From the NCBI GenBank assembly GCA_027080545.1, contig JALWRV010000455.1:1-9891 (forward strand): 9,891 bases of DNA, given 5' to 3'. Both the position numbers and the translations under genes were made by a program. The notes under the pieces are model-generated. The model was not told where the DNA came from and did not search any database. It saw nothing but the letters and a program-made list of their open reading frames with translations. Source of the stretch: Parvularculaceae bacterium (GTDB lineage Bacteria; Pseudomonadota; Alphaproteobacteria; Caulobacterales; Parvularculaceae). Shown one piece after another: positions 6,366 to 9,891 of the stretch. The number at the start of each line of letters is the position of its first letter. The stretch's first letter is position 1.

Positions 6366-7729
6366 GTGCCGTCCGGTTCTGTGAGCATTTCATCAAAAAG
6401 CCCCTCAGGCACGGCGCGTTTGCGTTTCATCATGTAGACAAATACCAGAAATTGAAGCCCGCTAATGGCGACGAATAAAATATGGGGCGGCACAATATTG
6501 GCGGTAACCAGCAATACCAGCATTGCCCCGATAAACGCTGCGGCTGCGTTTAAGACATTGCCGGCGGCCATAATCCGTGCCCGATGCGTTGGCAAAACGC
6601 GCCGTTGTATCGCCGCTTGCAGGGGCACGATATACATGGCGGTAAAAGCGGATGAAAAAGTAAAAGCAATAAACACCGCGATTCCATAGGCGGATCCCAT
6701 AAATTCACTGATTGTATAGAGGTTTTCTGGCGCGGTGCGCGACGACAGTTCGGCAATCAGCACAACTGCGAGGGTCGATAGGATAGATAAGAGTAGGGAT
6801 ATAGCTGAAAAATTAAGCCCCGACTTGCCCTTGGCCAGAGACGCCGCCATAGCGGCCCCCATTAAGGATCCCACCATGAAACAAATCATAATGGCAGTGG
6901 CCACTTGCCCATCCCCATGAAGCACATCGCGGGCAAAATAAGGTACGGTGACGGTAACCGCCGCCGCGAAAAAGAAAAACATCGCGGCCCCTAACAGCGG
7001 GCGCACCACAGGGGGTTCAGCGGCAATATAGCGGATCATACGTCCATATTGTCGAAAAATATTATAATCAATAGACAGGGTAGGCTGGTCTGCTGGGCGA
7101 TTGGGGATGAAGCTCACCGCCACCATGCCGATAAGCGCCGCTGTGATGAGGATAAGGGCGATGAGGCTCGCCCCGTGATTGATTTGGATGAGTGCGCCGC
7201 CCACCGCATAGGCAAGGGAATTGGATACAAATAATCCGCCATTAAAAACCGCATTGCCCCGCACCAACTCTTCCGCGTGCAAATATTTTGGCATGGCCGA
7301 TATGCGCACGGGAGAGAAAAAGGCGGATTGCACCCCCATCATAAACAACATCAATAATAGGATAATCCCGTTGCCGGTGACAAAACCGAAGGCCGCAATG
7401 GAGACCAAAATCAGCTCGGATATTTTTGTCACCCAGAACATTTGAGCCGGTTGATATTTATCGGCAAATTGTCCCGCGATGGGAGAAAACAAGACCATGG
7501 CTAAGGCAAATAAGGCCCCCGCATAGGGCACAATATCCGGTGCGCTTTGAACACCGGGCAAGATCGACACAAATCCGGGAAGGGAAATAAGTTGATAGGT
7601 CAGCCCGATAATCAAAGCCTGTTTCAAACAATTATCGGTAAAAACCCCTAGGGTGAAGCTGGTCCACATGGGCGCAAAGCGCCGTTGAAATATCATCGGC
7701 AAGCGTGTTTTTTGCTCCGCCATGCGCAT
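6347..7729 (-). CDS. MFS transporter, LplT/Aas-like (probable lysophospholipid transporter)
   Basis: A 460 aa protein with about 12 hydrophobic segments. Motifs are those of the MFS branch that includes LplT and the transporter half of fused Aas proteins: GVFTDNCLKQALI (28-40, usually N/S-DN.xK.AL), SPIAGQFADKY (82-92, loop 2-3 motif), FMMGVQSAFFSPVR (129-142) and MPKYLHAEELVRGNAVFNGG (146-165). In that branch the transporter moves lysophospholipid to the inner leaflet for re-acylation. The next gene upstream in the same direction is a PlsC-type acyltransferase 51 nt away, which supports this reading; the substrate remains inferred. Two starts are possible: ATG 7729 and ATG 7723. AGAGAGG lies only 2 nt from the first but 8 nt from the second, so MAEQKTR is the likelier N-terminus. 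The last codons (KKRAA) and the stop form part of the convergent sqdB terminator. Confidence 0.88.
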   Translation of the reverse strand: MRMAEQKTRLPMIFQRRFAPMWTSFTLGVFTDNCLKQALIIGLTYQLISLPGFVSILPGVQSAPDIVPYAGALFALAMVLFSPIAGQFADKYQPAQMFWVTKISELILVSIAAFGFVTGNGIILLLMLFMMGVQSAFFSPVRISAMPKYLHAEELVRGNAVFNGGLFVSNSLAYAVGGALIQINHGASLIALILITAALIGMVAVSFIPNRPADQPTLSIDYNIFRQYGRMIRYIAAEPPVVRPLLGAAMFFFFAAAVTVTVPYFARDVLHGDGQVATAIMICFMVGSLMGAAMAASLAKGKSGLNFSAISLLLSILSTLAVVLIAELSSRTAPENLYTISEFMGSAYGIAVFIAFTFSSAFTAMYIVPLQAAIQRRVLPTHRARIMAAGNVLNAAAAFIGAMLVLLVTANIVPPHILFVAISGLQFLVFVYMMKRKRAVPEGLFDEMLTEPDGTKKRAA

Positions 7730-7780
7730 CCCCTCTCTTTGCTCGTGGGTTGGCAGTTAACCACGGAACAATCAAATAGG

Positions 7781-8521
7781 CTAATCGCGTCGCAACAGCG
7801 CTTCTGCCGGGCGTATTTCTTTCGGCAATAAAGACAGCGAACGGGTTTCGATCACATGTTCCAGCCGTTCCATAAAGTCCTGCTTGTCGAGGCCAGGGGC
7901 TATGGACTCAAGAAATTCAATTTTGGCATGGCCGGGGTTTAGCTTTGTACTTTGTTGAGGCCAGAACAGGCCGAGATTTGTCGCTACCGGTATCACCGGA
8001 CAATCAAACTGGCGATACATATGCCAAACCCCTTTGCGATAGCGATGGCGTTCGCCAATGGCTGAGAGATGGCCTTCCGGATAGATGAGAATACGCCGCC
8101 CCTCTTTGCGGGCCTTGATCATGGCGTCAGACATCAAAGCCGAGCGCGATTTGGCACCGCCGCAATTATCCACCACGATAGCCCCCATCTTGTGTAAAAT
8201 GCCACCCAGCAACGGGAATTTTTCCAGATGATTTCCGGTTACGAAGGCAAGATCATAAAATTGCGAAAACATCACAAACCCATCCCCCCAACTTTGATGT
8301 TTCGCGGCGATGATGCAAGGGCCGTCTGGTAGATGTTCATGCCCGGTGACGCTGATTTTAATGCCAGCAATATAATGCATGCACCATGTCATGACGCGGG
8401 TATAGAGCAGAATCCATAGCATCAAGGGTTTGCGCCAAGGTATCAGCAAAAGCGGCAGGCTGGTAATGCCAAAAAATATTGAAAAAACCCAATAGCAAAT
8501 ACGAAACAGGATAGAGCGCAT
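7781..8521 (-). CDS. PlsC-family lysophospholipid/1-acylglycerol-3-phosphate acyltransferase
   Basis: A 246 aa enzyme of the LPLAT/AGPAT family, which transfers a fatty acyl chain to the sn-2 position of lysophosphatidic acid or another lysolipid at the inner membrane. Residues about 5-50 form the hydrophobic N-terminal anchor. The catalytic HX4D motif is complete (HQSWGD, His75 and Asp80). Motif II region is KFPLLGGILHKMGAIVVDN (101-119), motif III is IYPEGH (146-151) and motif IV is CPVIPVATNLGLFWP (174-188). The usual Arg after VVD is Asn119, and the usual Thr of FPEGT is His151. Both are substrate-phosphate contacts in the family, so the acceptor may differ from that of housekeeping PlsC. 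An AAAGG site is 8 nt before the ATG. It lies 45 nt after ccmE and 51 nt before the LplT-like gene, suggesting a lipid-repair or remodelling pair. I give no symbol because PlsC versus a specialised paralogue cannot be settled. Confidence 0.92.
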   Translation of the reverse strand: MRSILFRICYWVFSIFFGITSLPLLLIPWRKPLMLWILLYTRVMTWCMHYIAGIKISVTGHEHLPDGPCIIAAKHQSWGDGFVMFSQFYDLAFVTGNHLEKFPLLGGILHKMGAIVVDNCGGAKSRSALMSDAMIKARKEGRRILIYPEGHLSAIGERHRYRKGVWHMYRQFDCPVIPVATNLGLFWPQQSTKLNPGHAKIEFLESIAPGLDKQDFMERLEHVIETRSLSLLPKEIRPAEALLRRD

Positions 8522-8566
8522 ATTATCCGCCTTTCGGTTGGGTAAATGGCTGAGCGGCTCGCCTGA

Positions 8567-9058
8567 TTATTCAGTCGGGTCAGGCGATGGTTGTTTCAAG
8601 CTGTCGGCCACTTCCGGTGGCATATAGTTTTCATCATGCTTGGCCATGACCTCACTGGCGATAAAATGTCCATCGGGGCTGAGCGTGCCTTGCACAATAA
8701 CCCCTTGGCCATCGCGGAACAAAGGCGGCAATAAATCGTGATATTCGACCTCGACGGTTTTTTCAAAATCGGTGATGGCGAACATGACTTTGGCATTTTC
8801 CCCTTGGCGCAATGACCCTTCAACCACCATCCCCCCAAGACGGACCTCACGCCCATTGAGTATTTCGGGGCTTGGCAATTCGGCAGGGGGATAGAAATAA
8901 ACGGCCGTGCTTTTCAAGGCTTTTGCGGTAATCGCTGCGGCAATCAACAAAGACGGCAGGGCGATCAGCACCATCACCAAACGCCGCTGGCGGCGCCGTT
9001 TGAACACACCTTTTTTGGGCGTCGGCGCGGCAGGGCTGTCTTGAGGGTTGTTATTCAT
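8567..9058 (-). CDS. ccmE: Cytochrome c maturation heme chaperone CcmE
   Basis: A 163 aa membrane-anchored periplasmic chaperone that receives heme from the CcmABCD complex through a covalent bond to His and passes it to the CcmF/H ligase. A basic stretch (KKGVFKRRRQRR, 15-26) precedes one membrane helix (about 27-46). Then comes the OB-fold domain with RLGGMVVEGSL (73-83), DFEKTVEVEYHDLLPPLFR (97-115) and GQGVIVQGTL (117-126). The heme motif AKHDENYMPPEV (139-150) holds His141 and Tyr145, matching E. coli His130/Tyr134. I place the start at ATG 9058. The frame is open 54 codons further upstream to an ATG at 9220, but that region is the ccmD gene read in another frame, and its translation is unlike any CcmE N-terminus. 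The gene lies 34 nt after ccmD. ccmF, ccmG and ccmH do not follow; a lipid acyltransferase does. Confidence 0.96.
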   Translation of the reverse strand: MNNNPQDSPAAPTPKKGVFKRRRQRRLVMVLIALPSLLIAAAITAKALKSTAVYFYPPAELPSPEILNGREVRLGGMVVEGSLRQGENAKVMFAITDFEKTVEVEYHDLLPPLFRDGQGVIVQGTLSPDGHFIASEVMAKHDENYMPPEVADSLKQPSPDPTE

Positions 9059-9092
9059 ATCACTCACTTGAAAACCTTGTCTTTTCTGGTCT

Positions 9093-9227
9093 TTATTTAA
9101 TTTTGCGTGCCGCGGCCCATTGCTGCCACACCCAAAACACCATCCCCCCAAGTGCCAACGCGGAAACAATCCAGCTTGCTGCAATATAGGGGGTCGGATC
9201 GACATTTTGAATGAGATCATTGATCAA
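9093..9227 (-). CDS. ccmD: Cytochrome c maturation small protein CcmD
   Basis: A 44 aa protein. After a short N-terminus (INDLIQNVDPTP) there is a single membrane segment, YIAASWIVSALALGGMVFWV (14-33), followed by WQQWAAARKIK with basic residues. The Y-I/V-A-A-S/Y-W beginning of the helix and the basic cytoplasmic end are typical of CcmD, which helps CcmC and the CcmAB transporter release heme-loaded CcmE. It sits exactly between ccmC and ccmE, as in other System I clusters. No in-frame ATG exists near the start. TTG 9227 is preceded by GAGG with a 9-nt spacer and overlaps the end of ccmC by 11 nt. That makes it the best start, although another rare start slightly upstream cannot be excluded. 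The gene is short and lacks an ATG, so automatic callers may skip it or replace it with an over-long ccmE. Confidence 0.85.
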   Translation of the reverse strand: MINDLIQNVDPTPYIAASWIVSALALGGMVFWVWQQWAAARKIK

Positions 9228-9891
9228 GGGATTTTGCCTCGCTATTTTTGTCCGATAGGCTCTGTGGTGTGGCGGTGACGGACACAGGTCTCGACGCAGG
9301 GCGCACCGGCTGGTGGCGTTTATGCCAGATGACCGTTTGCAAACGCATGATTAGTAAAGCGCCAAACAAAAAACTATATCCCAGCGCCATGAGCAATAGA
9401 GGCATATACATTGAGGCCGGCATGGCCGGGCCTCCGTCGCGGATGATGCTGGATTTTTGATGCAGGGTTTCCCAAAAATCCACAGAGAATTTGATGATAG
9501 GTATGTTAATCGCCCCGATCATACATAAAATGGCGGCCAGTCGCGCGGCTTGCGCCTCATTGTCAATGACCCGCCACAGGGTGATATAGCCTGCATAGAT
9601 GAAGGCCAAGACCAGCATGGAGGTCATGCGCGCATCCCAGTCCCACCAAACGCCCCATGTGGTTTTGCCCCATAGGCTCCCGGTCAACAGGGCTAATAGG
9701 GTAAACACAAGTCCCATAGGGGCGGCTTCGCGAGCGGCAAAGTCAGCCAGCTGATGGCGCCAGATATATCCGATCAGGCTGGCAATCGCCATCAACCCAT
9801 AGGTTGCCATAGACATCCATGCGGCTGGTACATGCACATACATCATGCGCGCAGCAGCCCCTTGGAACCGATCTTCCGGTGCGATCATCAA
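9217..9891 (-). CDS. ccmC: Heme transporter/chaperone-loading protein CcmC, 5' part outside the window
   Basis: The visible 224-225 codons are most of an integral membrane protein that binds heme and loads it onto CcmE. The tryptophan-rich WWD motif TWGVWWDWDARMTS (visible residues 78-91) lies on the periplasmic side. The two conserved His ligands are seen in MYVHVPAAW (His20) and ETLHQ (His144). At least five hydrophobic segments are visible. The frame is open to the window edge; the first triplet, TTG, is most likely an internal Leu, since CcmC proteins have roughly another helix before the APxD region. After the last helix (to about 183) a polar tail of some 40 residues rich in Pro, Ser and Arg ends the protein, somewhat longer than in common CcmC. 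Its stop overlaps the ccmD start. ccmA and ccmB would be expected beyond the right edge, but this cannot be seen. Confidence 0.96.
   Translation of the reverse strand: MMIAPEDRFQGAAARMMYVHVPAAWMSMATYGLMAIASLIGYIWRHQLADFAAREAAPMGLVFTLLALLTGSLWGKTTWGVWWDWDARMTSMLVLAFIYAGYITLWRVIDNEAQAARLAAILCMIGAINIPIIKFSVDFWETLHQKSSIIRDGGPAMPASMYMPLLLMALGYSFLFGALLIMRLQTVIWHKRHQPVRPASRPVSVTATPQSLSDKNSEAKSLDQ

Noticed and set aside
8548..8563. Inverted repeat GGCTGAGCGGCTCGCC between ccmE and the acyltransferase gene as a terminator
   Set aside because: The stem is short with a bulge and no U-tract follows it in the direction of transcription, so it does not argue against an operon.
9059..9220. The N-terminal 54-residue extension of the ccmE frame
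   Set aside because: The region encodes CcmD in another frame. The extension lacks any CcmE-like features, and the basic stretch plus anchor of CcmE begins only after the internal ATG at 9058.
1..9891. Mobile elements, CRISPR arrays, tRNA or rRNA genes, phage or toxin-antitoxin modules
   Set aside because: I saw no transposase or integrase motifs, no regularly spaced repeats, no cloverleaf-like sequences and no paired small toxin-antitoxin frames; the window reads as ordinary chromosomal genes.

Overview
The window looks like a chromosomal segment of a Gram-negative, probably alphaproteobacterial, genome of moderate GC content. The evidence is a System I cytochrome c maturation cluster (ccmC-ccmD-ccmE), a PlsC-type acyltransferase with the alpha-like segment GLFWP, a UDP-sulfoquinovose synthase, and a protein that resembles DUF4174, a family I associate with Alphaproteobacteria. 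I cannot place it more precisely from sequence alone. I see no tRNA, rRNA, insertion sequence, integrase or CRISPR array.

Left part (1-3740), envelope polysaccharide. On the minus strand, an MBOAT O-acyltransferase of the AlgI/DltB type is followed 9 nt later by an SGNH-type hydrolase that runs off the left edge. This is the usual pair for O-acylating an exported polysaccharide. Divergently, across about 150 bp, lies a polyprenyl-phosphate sugar-1-phosphate transferase of the WcaJ/PssY type, the enzyme that starts lipid-linked repeat-unit synthesis.

Middle (3740-6365). Convergent with the transferase is a membrane-anchored protein with a DUF4174-like domain and a long acidic, disordered tail. 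Its gene contains a nine-base homopolymer. Divergent from it is a UDP-sulfoquinovose synthase (sqdB), preceded by an apparently overlooked 29-codon ORF with a strong Shine-Dalgarno. The stop of that ORF overlaps the sqdB start as ATGA, so coupled translation is likely. A strong intrinsic terminator follows sqdB.

Right part (6347-9891), one minus-strand run: ccmC (cut by the window edge), ccmD (44 aa, TTG start, overlapping ccmC), ccmE, a PlsC-family acyltransferase and an LplT/Aas-like MFS transporter. Spacings are -11, 34, 45 and 51 nt, so an operon is plausible. The first three genes load heme onto CcmE for c-type cytochrome assembly. The last two resemble a split version of the lysophospholipid flippase plus acyltransferase pairing. 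The last codons of the transporter gene lie inside the sqdB terminator hairpin.

The most interesting points are the translationally coupled small ORF before sqdB, the possible link between UDP-sulfoquinovose and an O-acylated exopolysaccharide, the odd DUF4174-like protein with its slippage-prone tract, and the gene-terminator overlap. None of these is proven to be a new system.
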